Shown here: positions 19,737 to 29,292 of the stretch, piece by piece | How positions within the stretch are numbered: position 1 is the stretch's first letter | Layout of the letters: each line of letters opens with the position of its first letter | NCBI GenBank assembly: GCA_029934705.1 | Contig: JAOZLS010000004.1 | Location: 1-39,396 of the forward strand | Direction: 5' to 3' | Length of the DNA: 39,396 nucleotides | From: Bacteroidales bacterium | GTDB taxonomy: Bacteria > Bacteroidota > Bacteroidia > Bacteroidales > JAADGE01 | Notes under the pieces: model-generated | Seen by the model: the letters and a program-made list of their open reading frames with translations, nothing else | What the model was told of the DNA's origin: nothing | The model's database searches: none | Made by a program: the position numbers and the translations under genes

Positions 19737-20579
19737 ATGAAAAATTTCAAAATATTAGCTATTTTTTTCACTCTAATTGTTTTTTCCTCTTGTGGAATTT
19801 TCAAGAAAAATAATAATATTAATAACGATAATAATAATAACGTACATAATTATAAATCAGTTCCTTCACCTGATGTCTTAATTGCTATTGATAGTTTATC
19901 TGCAAATTATTTAGACTATAATTCTTTAACAATAAAGTTTTCTGCTGATTATCTAAAAGACGATAAAAAGTCAATTTTAAAAGGACTGCTAAAATTTAAA
20001 AAAGACTCATTTATTTGGGGATCAATACGCCCTGGTCTTGGAATAGAGCTCGCTAGGTTTTTATTTACACAAGATAGCATTAAATTCATTGATCGTTATC
20101 ACAAAGAATATTTTGTTGGTGATTATTCTTTTCTAGAAAAAAAATATAAAATTAAACTTGATTTTAATACAATACAAGCTATTTTAACCGACGAGTTTTT
20201 TATTTATCCACCTAAACCTATTATCGACGATAATCTTGTGGGTTATGTATTGTCCGATTCTTCTAAAAACTTTACTCTTACTCAAGAATTTAAAGTTGAT
20301 ACCTCACTAAATACTCAAGAAATTAAATTTACTGCTAACGATTACAAAATTAAAACAAATGCTGCTGTAATCGGATCCGAAAAGCGAACTTTAACTGTTA
20401 ACTATTCTAACTTTAAAACTATCAACAATCAGCTTTTTCCAACTTTAATAAATTCAATTTTTCTTAATAAGGATAAGTCATTGGTTTTCAATTTAAAATA
20501 TGATAAAGTTATTTTGAATAAGGAAGCAAAGCCAACTTTTAAAATTTCAGATAAATACAAACAAATATATTTTGAATAA
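19737..20579 (+). CDS. DUF4292 domain-containing lipoprotein
   Basis: Lipobox 'VFSSCG', Asn-rich linker, DUF4292-like 'FIWGSIRPGLGIELARFLFTQDSIKFIDRYHKEYF'. Confidence 0.8.
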   Translation: MKNFKILAIFFTLIVFSSCGIFKKNNNINNDNNNNVHNYKSVPSPDVLIAIDSLSANYLDYNSLTIKFSADYLKDDKKSILKGLLKFKKDSFIWGSIRPGLGIELARFLFTQDSIKFIDRYHKEYFVGDYSFLEKKYKIKLDFNTIQAILTDEFFIYPPKPIIDDNLVGYVLSDSSKNFTLTQEFKVDTSLNTQEIKFTANDYKIKTNAAVIGSEKRTLTVNYSNFKTINNQLFPTLINSIFLNKDKSLVFNLKYDKVILNKEAKPTFKISDKYKQIYFE

Positions 20580-21711
20580 TAGATTTTTAACATATTCAAT
20601 ATTTTTAATATTCGCAATTTTTTTAAACTCTAAAATCATTGCTCAGAATGATATTGCCCAAATTGAAAAGCAATTACGACGAACTAAGAATACAATAAAA
20701 AGCGTTGAGAAAAAGCAAAGTCAAAGCTTAACAAAATTAAAGCTTATTAATTCTGAAATTAAGTTACACAAAAAACTTATAAAAAGTTTAAACAGAGAAA
20801 TTATTGTTATTGATAAGAGTATTACGAATAATTTAAAATCAATAAAAGTTTTAAAATCTAGTATTTCAGTTCTTAATAATGAGTATGAGGAATTAATTTA
20901 TTATGCCTACAAAACCAAGGACACTAGGAGTAGGGCAGCCTATATCTTTTCTTCCGAAAGCTTTAATCAGGCATATAAACGTTTTACTTATTTGCAATTT
21001 TTTACCGACTATGTTGAGCAAACTACTGTTCAGCTTAATTTAAAGCGTGATAGTTTGCTGGCTTTAACTAATTCAATGAATATTGATAAAGCTAAAATGT
21101 TAAAACTTAAAGAGAAACAGTCAGATGAGGTTATCGAATTATACGATAATTTAAAGGAACAACAAAGAATTGTCAAAACATTACAATATAGAAAATCTTA
21201 TCTTGAGGCACAGTATAAAACAAAACAATTAGCAAGTAAAACTCTTAAAAACTCTGTACAAGTTCAAAAAATATCCGAAAATGATGGTAATAAATCTCAA
21301 TTTACTTTAAACTTTGAAAAAAGCAAGGGGAAATTAAAATTACCTATTTCTGGTGTTATTACCTCTACTTTTGGCGTTCATAAGCATCCAGTATTAGAAA
21401 ATGTTCAAATTATTAACGATGGAATTGAAATTACTGTTACTAAAAATTCCGATGTAAGAGTTGTACATAAAGGCACAGTAACAAAGGTTGTTTCAATACC
21501 TGGTGCAAATACAGCAATTATAATTAAGCATGGAGTATATTTTACAGTTTACTCCAATTTATCTAAGGTTACGGTAAAAACCGGGCAAATTGTTTATGCA
21601 AATCAAGTTATTGGTAAAATTTTGTGTAATTCAAATACCGAACATGCATATTTAGATTTTCAAATTTGGTACAAACGCACTAAGCTAAATCCGAGCAATT
21701 GGCTTAAATAA
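20572..21711 (+). CDS. murein hydrolase activator EnvC-like / M23 family peptidase-like protein (TTG start)
   Basis: Signal peptide, coiled-coil, C-terminal M23/LytM-like 'GVITSTFGVHKHPVLENVQIINDGIEIT...GTVTKVVSIPGANTAIIIKHG'. Confidence 0.82.
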   Translation: MNNRFLTYSIFLIFAIFLNSKIIAQNDIAQIEKQLRRTKNTIKSVEKKQSQSLTKLKLINSEIKLHKKLIKSLNREIIVIDKSITNNLKSIKVLKSSISVLNNEYEELIYYAYKTKDTRSRAAYIFSSESFNQAYKRFTYLQFFTDYVEQTTVQLNLKRDSLLALTNSMNIDKAKMLKLKEKQSDEVIELYDNLKEQQRIVKTLQYRKSYLEAQYKTKQLASKTLKNSVQVQKISENDGNKSQFTLNFEKSKGKLKLPISGVITSTFGVHKHPVLENVQIINDGIEITVTKNSDVRVVHKGTVTKVVSIPGANTAIIIKHGVYFTVYSNLSKVTVKTGQIVYANQVIGKILCNSNTEHAYLDFQIWYKRTKLNPSNWLK

Positions 21712-21722
21712 TTTATTTTATT

Positions 21723-24700
21723 ATGACAGCATATAAAAGTTTAGTTTCTCAGCTACAGCAATTTATTACAAAATACTATAAGAATATTCTTCTTAAAGGA
21801 GTTATTGTATTCTTTATTTTAACTTTACTTTTGTTACTTCTTATTATCTTTTCAGAATCAATAGCATATTTTTCTGTTTCTATAAGAACGTTTCTATTCT
21901 ATCTGTTTTTACTCAGTTCTATCGGCGTTTTTGTATATTTTATTTTAATACCATTTCTTAAAATTTTAAAATTTGGTAAATTAATTACTTTTGAGCAATC
22001 CTCTAAAATAATTAGTGATTTTTTTCCCGAAATTCAAGATAAGCTGCTTAATACCTTGGAGTTATATAAAAAGAATATGCAGCTAAGCTCGCCCGATGCA
22101 TTAATTATTGCTGGCATTGAACAGAAAAGCTTATCTATTGCCCCTTTTAAATTCAGCAATGCTGTAAATTTTAAAGATAATTTTAAATATTTTAAATATT
22201 TACTTCTGCTATTACTTCTATTTACCGTTTTTTACGCCATTTCAGGCTCTACATTGTTTCAAAGTGTTAATAGGGTTATCAATCACGATGTTTATTATGA
22301 AAAGCCTGCACCGTTTAAATTCTTGCTGGTAAATGATACTTTAAATATAGAGAAGGGGAGTGATGTTACTATTTCTGCCTTAATTGAGGGTAATATTATT
22401 CCTGCAGAGGTAGTTATAAATTTCTCTGGTAATATTTTTGCAATGCAGCGTGATAAACAAAATAAAAGCCTATTTACGCATGAGATTAAAAATCTAAATA
22501 ATAATCTTCAATTTAATTTTTCAGCCCAAAATATTTCTTCTAAACAATTTGAAATTAAGGTTTTACCATCACCAGTACTTCTTAATTTTACAGTGAATGT
22601 TGATTACCCTAATTATACAGGAATTAAAGACAATACTTTTTCAGATGTTGGCGATTTTACTGTTCCACAAGGCACAAAATTATCTTGGGTTTTTAATACA
22701 AAAAACACTGATAGTCTGAAATTTATAACAAAAAAAGAAAATATTCTTCTGGCAAATAACGATAATTTTTATTTTACAAAAACTGCTATTCGAAATTTTT
22801 CTTATATCTTATCTGTTTCAAATCAGTATTTTTTCAATAAAAAATTAATTGAGTACAATATTGCAGTTGTTCCAGATTTATATCCCTCTATTTATGTTAA
22901 TTCTGTAAAAGATACTTCAAACTATTTTTTAAATTATTTTAAAGGAAGAATACTCGATGATTATGGTTTTAAAAATTTAACTTTTCATTATAGAATTGTT
23001 GAACCCAATTTTTCAACGGAAGATAATTCTGTTAAATTTGAAATTATCAATTTACCTTTTAATAAAAATTCTTTAAAAGAAGATTTTTACTTTTCTTACG
23101 ATTTTAGCTTTTTAAATGAACAAAATGGAAAAATCGCACAATTTTTCTTTCAAGTGTCTGATAATGATGGATTTAACGGTTCAAAAAAATCAAAAACTCA
23201 AATTTCTTCATTCGAAATACCTGATATTCAAGCACTTTCCAAAATTGAAGAAACAGCTAATCAAAATGTGATGAATAAAATGGATTTAAGTATCCAATTA
23301 GCTAATGAAATTCAGTCAGATTTGCAGAAACTGCGAGAAATGAATCTTAACAATAATATGTCGGAATGGGAGAATACACAACTATTACAGGAGATTTCGA
23401 CCAAGCAACAACTGCTTGAGAATTTGATAAAAGAAACCAATGAAGAGAACAAGGCGAAGAACAAGTTTCACAACACCTTTAAAAAAGAAGAAGAGGAGCT
23501 TTTGAAAAAACAAATGGAAATTCAAAAATTAATGGATGAAGTTTTTTCTGAGGAAATGAAAGAGCTGATGAAAAAAATTAATGAGCTTCAAAAAAAATAT
23601 GATAAAAAACAGATGCAAGAATTATTGAAAAATAATGAAATGACAAACGAGCAACTTGCGAAACAATTAGAAAGAAACAAAGAATTATTAAAAAGATATG
23701 AAGTTGAAGAGAATGTTGAGAATACAGCCGAAGAATTAAAAAAGTTAGCAGATAAGCAAAAAGAACTTTCGGAACTTACAAAAAATAAAAAGTTTGATAA
23801 AGACTCTTTAAAAAATATGCAAAAATCTTTAAAAGAGGAGTTTCAAAAATTGAAAGATAAATATGAAAAAACTTTAGAGAAAAATAAAGAATTAGAAACT
23901 CCAATGAAGTTAGACGAATTTTCGGAGGAAATGAAAAATATAGAAGATGAATTAGACAACTCTGAAGAAAAGCTCGATCAGAATAAAAAATCTAAAGCAT
24001 CAGAATCTCAAAGCAAGAATTCTAAAAATATGCAAAAGCTAGCCGAAGATATGCAATCTATGATGAGTGGTGGAGGTTCATCTCAACAAGGTGAAGACGA
24101 GCAGTTATTAAAAAAGATGGTTAATAATTTATTACTTTTTTCATTTGACCAAGAACAACTTATAAACGATTTTAAAAATATTTCGCCTCGTGATCCTAAA
24201 TACGTTGAGCTAACAAAAAAGCAACTTATATTAAAAGATAATTTCAAAACTATTAACGATTCTCTTTTCGCACTTGCAAAAAGGCAATCTGCAATTAGCT
24301 CACCAATTATGAAGCAATTAGATTTGATAAATTCTAACCTACAAAGTTCTATTACTTTATTTGAAGCAAAGAAATATAAAATTGCAACTAAACAGCAAAA
24401 TATTGTTATGATGGCTGTTAATAATTTAGCACTTCTTTTAGATCAGGTTTTAAATAATATGCAGAATCAGCAAGGCGGAGGTTCTGGTAAAGGACAGCAA
24501 AAATCTAAAAAACCAGATGGTAGTCAAAAGTCTTTGGAGCAAATGAAAAAAGGGCAGGAATCTTTAAAAAAGCAAATGGAAGATATGCTCAAACAAATGC
24601 AGAATGGCGAAGGACAATTTGATCAAAATGCAATGAATAAAAAACTCGCACAAATGCTTGCTCAGCAAGAAATTTACAAACAAATGATGCAAGAGATGCA

Positions 24701-25055
24701 AGCTAGAGAATCCTTAAGTCCAGAAACTCAAAGAATATTAAATGAAATAAAACAACTTTCGGAATTAAACGAAAAAGATTTAGTAAACAAGAGAATTACA
24801 CCTGCTTTAATTGAAAGGCAAAAGAAAATAACCTCCAGACTTTTAGAAGCACAAAATGCCGAAAATAAAAGAAAAACTGATAATAAGAGAGAATCAAAAC
24901 AAGGCGAAACTAAAACATACAAATCTGCCGAAGATTATTTTAATAAATATAAAAAGAACTCTGTATATAAAGAAGATTTATATAACAAGAGTATCAGATT
25001 AAAGCAGTTTTACAAGAAATTAAATACAAACTATTCCGATAAAATTAATAAGTAA
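21723..25055 (+). CDS. DUF4175 family protein
   Basis: Three N-terminal TM segments, long periplasmic region, very long K/E/Q-rich coiled-coil. Confidence 0.8.
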   Translation: MTAYKSLVSQLQQFITKYYKNILLKGVIVFFILTLLLLLLIIFSESIAYFSVSIRTFLFYLFLLSSIGVFVYFILIPFLKILKFGKLITFEQSSKIISDFFPEIQDKLLNTLELYKKNMQLSSPDALIIAGIEQKSLSIAPFKFSNAVNFKDNFKYFKYLLLLLLLFTVFYAISGSTLFQSVNRVINHDVYYEKPAPFKFLLVNDTLNIEKGSDVTISALIEGNIIPAEVVINFSGNIFAMQRDKQNKSLFTHEIKNLNNNLQFNFSAQNISSKQFEIKVLPSPVLLNFTVNVDYPNYTGIKDNTFSDVGDFTVPQGTKLSWVFNTKNTDSLKFITKKENILLANNDNFYFTKTAIRNFSYILSVSNQYFFNKKLIEYNIAVVPDLYPSIYVNSVKDTSNYFLNYFKGRILDDYGFKNLTFHYRIVEPNFSTEDNSVKFEIINLPFNKNSLKEDFYFSYDFSFLNEQNGKIAQFFFQVSDNDGFNGSKKSKTQISSFEIPDIQALSKIEETANQNVMNKMDLSIQLANEIQSDLQKLREMNLNNNMSEWENTQLLQEISTKQQLLENLIKETNEENKAKNKFHNTFKKEEEELLKKQMEIQKLMDEVFSEEMKELMKKINELQKKYDKKQMQELLKNNEMTNEQLAKQLERNKELLKRYEVEENVENTAEELKKLADKQKELSELTKNKKFDKDSLKNMQKSLKEEFQKLKDKYEKTLEKNKELETPMKLDEFSEEMKNIEDELDNSEEKLDQNKKSKASESQSKNSKNMQKLAEDMQSMMSGGGSSQQGEDEQLLKKMVNNLLLFSFDQEQLINDFKNISPRDPKYVELTKKQLILKDNFKTINDSLFALAKRQSAISSPIMKQLDLINSNLQSSITLFEAKKYKIATKQQNIVMMAVNNLALLLDQVLNNMQNQQGGGSGKGQQKSKKPDGSQKSLEQMKKGQESLKKQMEDMLKQMQNGEGQFDQNAMNKKLAQMLAQQEIYKQMMQEMQARESLSPETQRILNEIKQLSELNEKDLVNKRITPALIERQKKITSRLLEAQNAENKRKTDNKRESKQGETKTYKSAEDYFNKYKKNSVYKEDLYNKSIRLKQFYKKLNTNYSDKINK

Positions 25056-25477
25056 TGGATAATGAAAAAATAATTTTTAATTATGAAGAAATAGACTTTT
25101 CTTTGCAAGAAGAAAAATTAATTATTGATTGGATTAACAAAACAGTACTAGAAGAAAAAAAACAATTAGGTGATATATCCTATATTTTTTGTAGCGATAA
25201 ATATTTGTTAAATATAAATAAGCAATATTTGAATCACGATTATTTTACTGATATTGTAACTTTCGACTATACGGAAGACAATAGTATTTCTGGAGATATA
25301 TTTATAAGTATTGATACAATTGAAGAAAATAGAAAAAAATTTAAAACTACTTTTGATAATGAACTTCACAGAGTTATAATTCATGGAATACTTCATTTAG
25401 TTGGGTATAATGATAAAACCGATGAAGAACAAAAAGTAATGACAGAAAAAGAAAATTATTATTTAAGTATATTATAA
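25055..25477 (+). CDS. ybeY: endoribonuclease YbeY (rRNA maturation)
   Basis: 'GDIFISIDTIEEN', 'ELHRVIIHGILHLVGYNDKTDEE' (HGxLHLxGYDH-type zinc motif); TAATG overlap with the upstream gene. Confidence 0.92.
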   Translation: MDNEKIIFNYEEIDFSLQEEKLIIDWINKTVLEEKKQLGDISYIFCSDKYLLNINKQYLNHDYFTDIVTFDYTEDNSISGDIFISIDTIEENRKKFKTTFDNELHRVIIHGILHLVGYNDKTDEEQKVMTEKENYYLSIL

Positions 25478-25478
25478 A

Positions 25479-27353
25479 ATGGAAGAAATTTATGAGGTTA
25501 TAGTCGTAGGAGCAGGTCATGCCGGTAGCGAAGCAGCTGCAGCTGCCGCAAATCTCGGCTCTAAAACATTACTTATAACTTCGGATATGTCCAAAATTGC
25601 ACAGATGTCCTGTAATCCTGCAATCGGCGGCATAGCCAAAGGTCAGATTGTTAGAGAAATTGATGCCCTGGGTGGTTTTACTGGACTTGTAACAGATAAA
25701 AGTTCTATACAGTTTAGAATGTTGAATAAATCCAAAGGACCTGCTATGTGGAGTCCTCGTTCTCAGTCAGATAGAATGAAATTCTCCGAAGAATGGCGAA
25801 CTATTCTTGAAAATACCGATAATCTTAGTATTTGGCAAGATATGGTTACTGAATTAATTGTTGAAAATGATATAGTAAAAGGTTGCATAACAGAATTTGG
25901 AGCTAAATTTTCAGCCAAAACGGTAATTCTTACAAATGGTACTTTTTTAAATGGATTAATGCACGTAGGCAAATCAGCCGTTGAGGGTGGGAGAGTCTCT
26001 GAACCTGCGTCCAAATATCTTTCCGATTCTATAGGCTTATTAAATATTCCTGTATTAAGAATGAAAACAGGAACTCCTGCAAGAATTGATGGTCGGACCA
26101 TAAATTTTGAAATTTTAAGTGAACAGAAAGGTGATGAAATATCTTCTAAATTTTCTTATTTACCAGAGTCAAAATCAAAATTATTGCAACGAAGTTGTTA
26201 TATGACCTATACAAATAAAGAAACTCATAATATTTTGCAAACAGGTTTTGAATTTTCACCTCTTTTTAATGGTAAAATTAAAGGAGTAGGACCTAGGTAT
26301 TGTCCCAGTATTGAAGACAAACTTGTAACTTTTTCTGATAGAGATTCTCACCTTTTATTTTTAGAACCAGAAGGCGAAACTACGAATGAATATTATATAA
26401 ATGGATTTTCGTCATCCTTACCTTTGGATGTTCAGTATAAAGCTTTACGAAAAATTAAAGGACTCGAAAATGTGGTTATTTACAGACCAGGTTATGCAAT
26501 AGAATATGATTATTTTGATCCATTATATTTGAATCATAGTTTAGAATCTAAAGTTATATCAAACTTGTTTTTTGCAGGACAGGTTAACGGCACAACAGGT
26601 TATGAAGAAGCCGCAGCTCAAGGTTTAATGGCTGGTATTAATGCTTCTCGTAAAATTAATAATTTAGAGCCATTTGTTTTATCTAGAGACCAAGCTTATA
26701 TAGGAGTTTTGATTGACGATTTAGTTAGTAAAGGTGTTGACGAACCTTATAGAATGTTTACTTCAAGAGCTGAATATCGTATTCTTTTAAGACAGGATAA
26801 TGCCGATAAACGCTTAACAGAATTATCGTATAATATCGGATTGGCATCAGAAAGACGGCTTGATTTAGTTAAAGATAAATATATTTTAGTTGATAAAATT
26901 ATTAATTTTTTTAAAGAAACAAGTATAAAACCAGAGCAAATAAATGATTATTTACTAAGTGTTGAAACAACTGGATTAAAACAAAAGGTTAAACTTATAA
27001 GTGTTTTATTAAGACCTCAAGTTTTTATAGCGGATTTATTAAATATTATTCCAGAATTAAATGATATTATTTTGGAAGAAAAAGAAAGAGCAAATGAAAT
27101 ATTAGAGGCTGCCGAAGTCCTTATGAAATACGAAGGATATATAGATAGAGAAAGATTAAATGCCGATAAATTAAAAAGATTGGAGAATGTTAAAATTCCA
27201 ACTGCGTTTATCTATGATAAACTTAAATCTATTTCTACTGAAGCAAGACAGAAACTCTCTAAAATTAAGCCAAAGAATATTGGTCAGGCATCTCGAATTC
27301 CTGGAGTTTCACCTTCGGATATTAATGTACTATTAGTTTTTATGGGAAGATAA
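25479..27353 (+). CDS. mnmG: tRNA uridine-5-carboxymethylaminomethyl(34) synthesis enzyme MnmG
   Basis: 'VIVVGAGHAGSEAAAAAANLG', 'MSCNPAIGGIAKGQIVREIDALGG', 'QVNGTTGYEEAAAQGLMAGINA', 'IPGVSPSDINVLLVF'. Confidence 0.97.
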   Translation: MEEIYEVIVVGAGHAGSEAAAAAANLGSKTLLITSDMSKIAQMSCNPAIGGIAKGQIVREIDALGGFTGLVTDKSSIQFRMLNKSKGPAMWSPRSQSDRMKFSEEWRTILENTDNLSIWQDMVTELIVENDIVKGCITEFGAKFSAKTVILTNGTFLNGLMHVGKSAVEGGRVSEPASKYLSDSIGLLNIPVLRMKTGTPARIDGRTINFEILSEQKGDEISSKFSYLPESKSKLLQRSCYMTYTNKETHNILQTGFEFSPLFNGKIKGVGPRYCPSIEDKLVTFSDRDSHLLFLEPEGETTNEYYINGFSSSLPLDVQYKALRKIKGLENVVIYRPGYAIEYDYFDPLYLNHSLESKVISNLFFAGQVNGTTGYEEAAAQGLMAGINASRKINNLEPFVLSRDQAYIGVLIDDLVSKGVDEPYRMFTSRAEYRILLRQDNADKRLTELSYNIGLASERRLDLVKDKYILVDKIINFFKETSIKPEQINDYLLSVETTGLKQKVKLISVLLRPQVFIADLLNIIPELNDIILEEKERANEILEAAEVLMKYEGYIDRERLNADKLKRLENVKIPTAFIYDKLKSISTEARQKLSKIKPKNIGQASRIPGVSPSDINVLLVFMGR

Positions 27354-27402
27354 ATTTAATAAAAATACCTAGACTGTAACAATAATACTGCATTGAGAAT
27401 TA

Positions 27403-27418
27403 TGTTTCACGTGGAACA
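27403..27418. promoter_or_regulatory. parS-like ParB binding site TGTTTCACGTGGAACA
   Basis: Matches the conserved bacterial parS 16-mer (TGTTNCACGTGNAACA type). Confidence 0.85.
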
Positions 27419-27553
27419 ATTTTATTAATATTCTGCGGTGAGCTTTGTAGTAGTGGTTTCGTTTTTAATAGTGTTTATATGTTTGTTTTTATTACGTTAA
27501 GTTTCTTTTGTAGAATAAACATAGAGTACTTGTTTTTAGTGTGTTTCCGATGT

Positions 27554-27569
27554 GGTTCCACGTGGAACT
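27554..27569. promoter_or_regulatory. parS-like site GGTTCCACGTGGAACT
   Basis: Perfect 14-bp palindrome GTTCCACGTGGAAC; outermost bases deviate from consensus. Confidence 0.75.
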
Positions 27570-27582
27570 ATTATAATTAAAA

Positions 27583-29226
27583 TTGTATAAAATGATAAAT
27601 AAAATAGCAGGAAAAATAGTTGATGTTTTCGGTGAGAAAATATATAATGGAGTGGTGAGTTTTGAAAATGGCGTTATCGTCGATATTGATGCCTCTGAAG
27701 ATGATGTTCCGGATATTTATATTATGCCTGGTTTTGTAAATTCACATGTTCATGTAGAAAGTTCTATGCTTTCTCCTGTCCAGTTTTCACGGTTAGCGGT
27801 TCGTCATGGAACGGTAGCTGTTGTTTCCGATCCGCATGAAATTGCAAATGTAATGGGTGTTGAAGGTGTTGAGTATATGATTGATGATTCAAAAAAAACG
27901 CCAATGAAATTTTATTTTGGTGCACCGTCTTGTGTTCCTGCAACTTCTTTTGAAACATCGGGCAGTGTTTTGGATGCCGATATTATAGATAAATTGCTTC
28001 AAATGAAAGAGATTTATTACCTTTCAGAAATGATGAATTTCCCGGGAGTAATATATGACGACAACGATATACTTGCAAAAATTCAGTTTGCAAAAAAATA
28101 TAATAAGCCAATAGATGGGCATGCTCCGGGTTTAACTGGTGCTGATTTAAAAAAATATGCTAGAGCAGGTATTACAACAGACCATGAAAGTAGTACGGTA
28201 GAAGAGGCGGAGGAGAAGATTAAATTAGGAATAAAATTACAGATTAGAGAAGGTAGTGCAGCAAAGAACTTCGATTCTCTCTATACTTTAATAGATAAAT
28301 ATCCTAATGATGTAATGCTTTGTACCGATGATTCGCACCCAGATGATTTGCTCGAAGGGCATATTGATAAGCTCGTAACAAGAGGTGTTTCTTACAATGT
28401 TAATTTGTTTAATTTATTAAAAGCTACTATAATTAATCCTGTTAATCATTATAAACTTGATGTTGGAATGCTTAGGGTAGGGGATAAAGCCGATTTTATT
28501 GTAGTAAAAGATTTAAAAGACTTTGATGTTGTTGAAACTTATATTGATGGTGTTTGTGTTTTTTTAAATAATATTGTGCATATAAATAATGTTAAATCTG
28601 ATATTATTAATAATTTTAAGAGGAATGCAATTGATGAAAATCAAATTAAGCTTCCTTTTTCCTCAAAAAAAATGCGTGTAATTACCGCCTCTGATGGAAA
28701 ATTATTAACAGGAGAGGAAGTTGTTTTGCCCAAAAATGTTGATGGTTTTATTGAGTCTGATGTTGATTCTGACATTTTAAAGCTTGTTGTTGTTAATAGA
28801 TATAACAATACGGATTCACCTTCTATAGGTTTTATAAAAGGTTTTGGCTTAAAAAAAGGAGCAATTGCCGAAAGTATAGCTCACGATAGTCATAATATTA
28901 TTGCTGTAGGGACTTCTGATAAGGAGATTGTAGCAGCAATTAATAAGGTAATTGAAAATAAAGGAGCAGTAGTAGCTTGCGAAAATAATCATTTTTCATA
29001 TTTGCCTCTTAATATTGCAGGAATTATGACTAATATGAATGCCGAAATAGCTGCAAATAAATATAAAGAAGTAAATAATCATGCTTTAGAGTTAGGCTCT
29101 AAATTTAAAAATCCATTTATGACTTTGTCTTTTATGGCTTTATTGGTTATACCCGAACTTAAATTAGGTGATAAAGGTTTGTTTAAAATTAATGAATTTA
29201 AACTGTCTAATCTGTTTGTTGATTAA
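27583..29226 (+). CDS. ade: adenine deaminase
   Basis: 'MPGFVNSHVHVESSMLSPVQFSRLAVRHGTVAVVSDPHEIANVMG', 'GHAPGLTGADLKKYARAGITTDHE', 'CTDDSHPDDL'. Confidence 0.93.
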   Translation: MYKMINKIAGKIVDVFGEKIYNGVVSFENGVIVDIDASEDDVPDIYIMPGFVNSHVHVESSMLSPVQFSRLAVRHGTVAVVSDPHEIANVMGVEGVEYMIDDSKKTPMKFYFGAPSCVPATSFETSGSVLDADIIDKLLQMKEIYYLSEMMNFPGVIYDDNDILAKIQFAKKYNKPIDGHAPGLTGADLKKYARAGITTDHESSTVEEAEEKIKLGIKLQIREGSAAKNFDSLYTLIDKYPNDVMLCTDDSHPDDLLEGHIDKLVTRGVSYNVNLFNLLKATIINPVNHYKLDVGMLRVGDKADFIVVKDLKDFDVVETYIDGVCVFLNNIVHINNVKSDIINNFKRNAIDENQIKLPFSSKKMRVITASDGKLLTGEEVVLPKNVDGFIESDVDSDILKLVVVNRYNNTDSPSIGFIKGFGLKKGAIAESIAHDSHNIIAVGTSDKEIVAAINKVIENKGAVVACENNHFSYLPLNIAGIMTNMNAEIAANKYKEVNNHALELGSKFKNPFMTLSFMALLVIPELKLGDKGLFKINEFKLSNLFVD

Positions 29227-29264
29227 AATTTTGTAACTAGCTTATAATTACGTCTTAAAAACTT

Positions 29265-29280
29265 CGTTCCACGTGGAACA
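29265..29280. promoter_or_regulatory. parS-like site CGTTCCACGTGGAACA
   Basis: 15 of 16 bases match TGTTCCACGTGGAACA; contains the 14-bp palindrome GTTCCACGTGGAAC. Confidence 0.82.
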
Positions 29281-29292
29281 GAATATTTAATT

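Noticed and set aside
22176-22201. TTTTAAATATTTTAAATATT tandem repeat
   Set aside because: Short AT-rich repeat explained by the NFKYFKYL coding sequence in an AT-rich genome.
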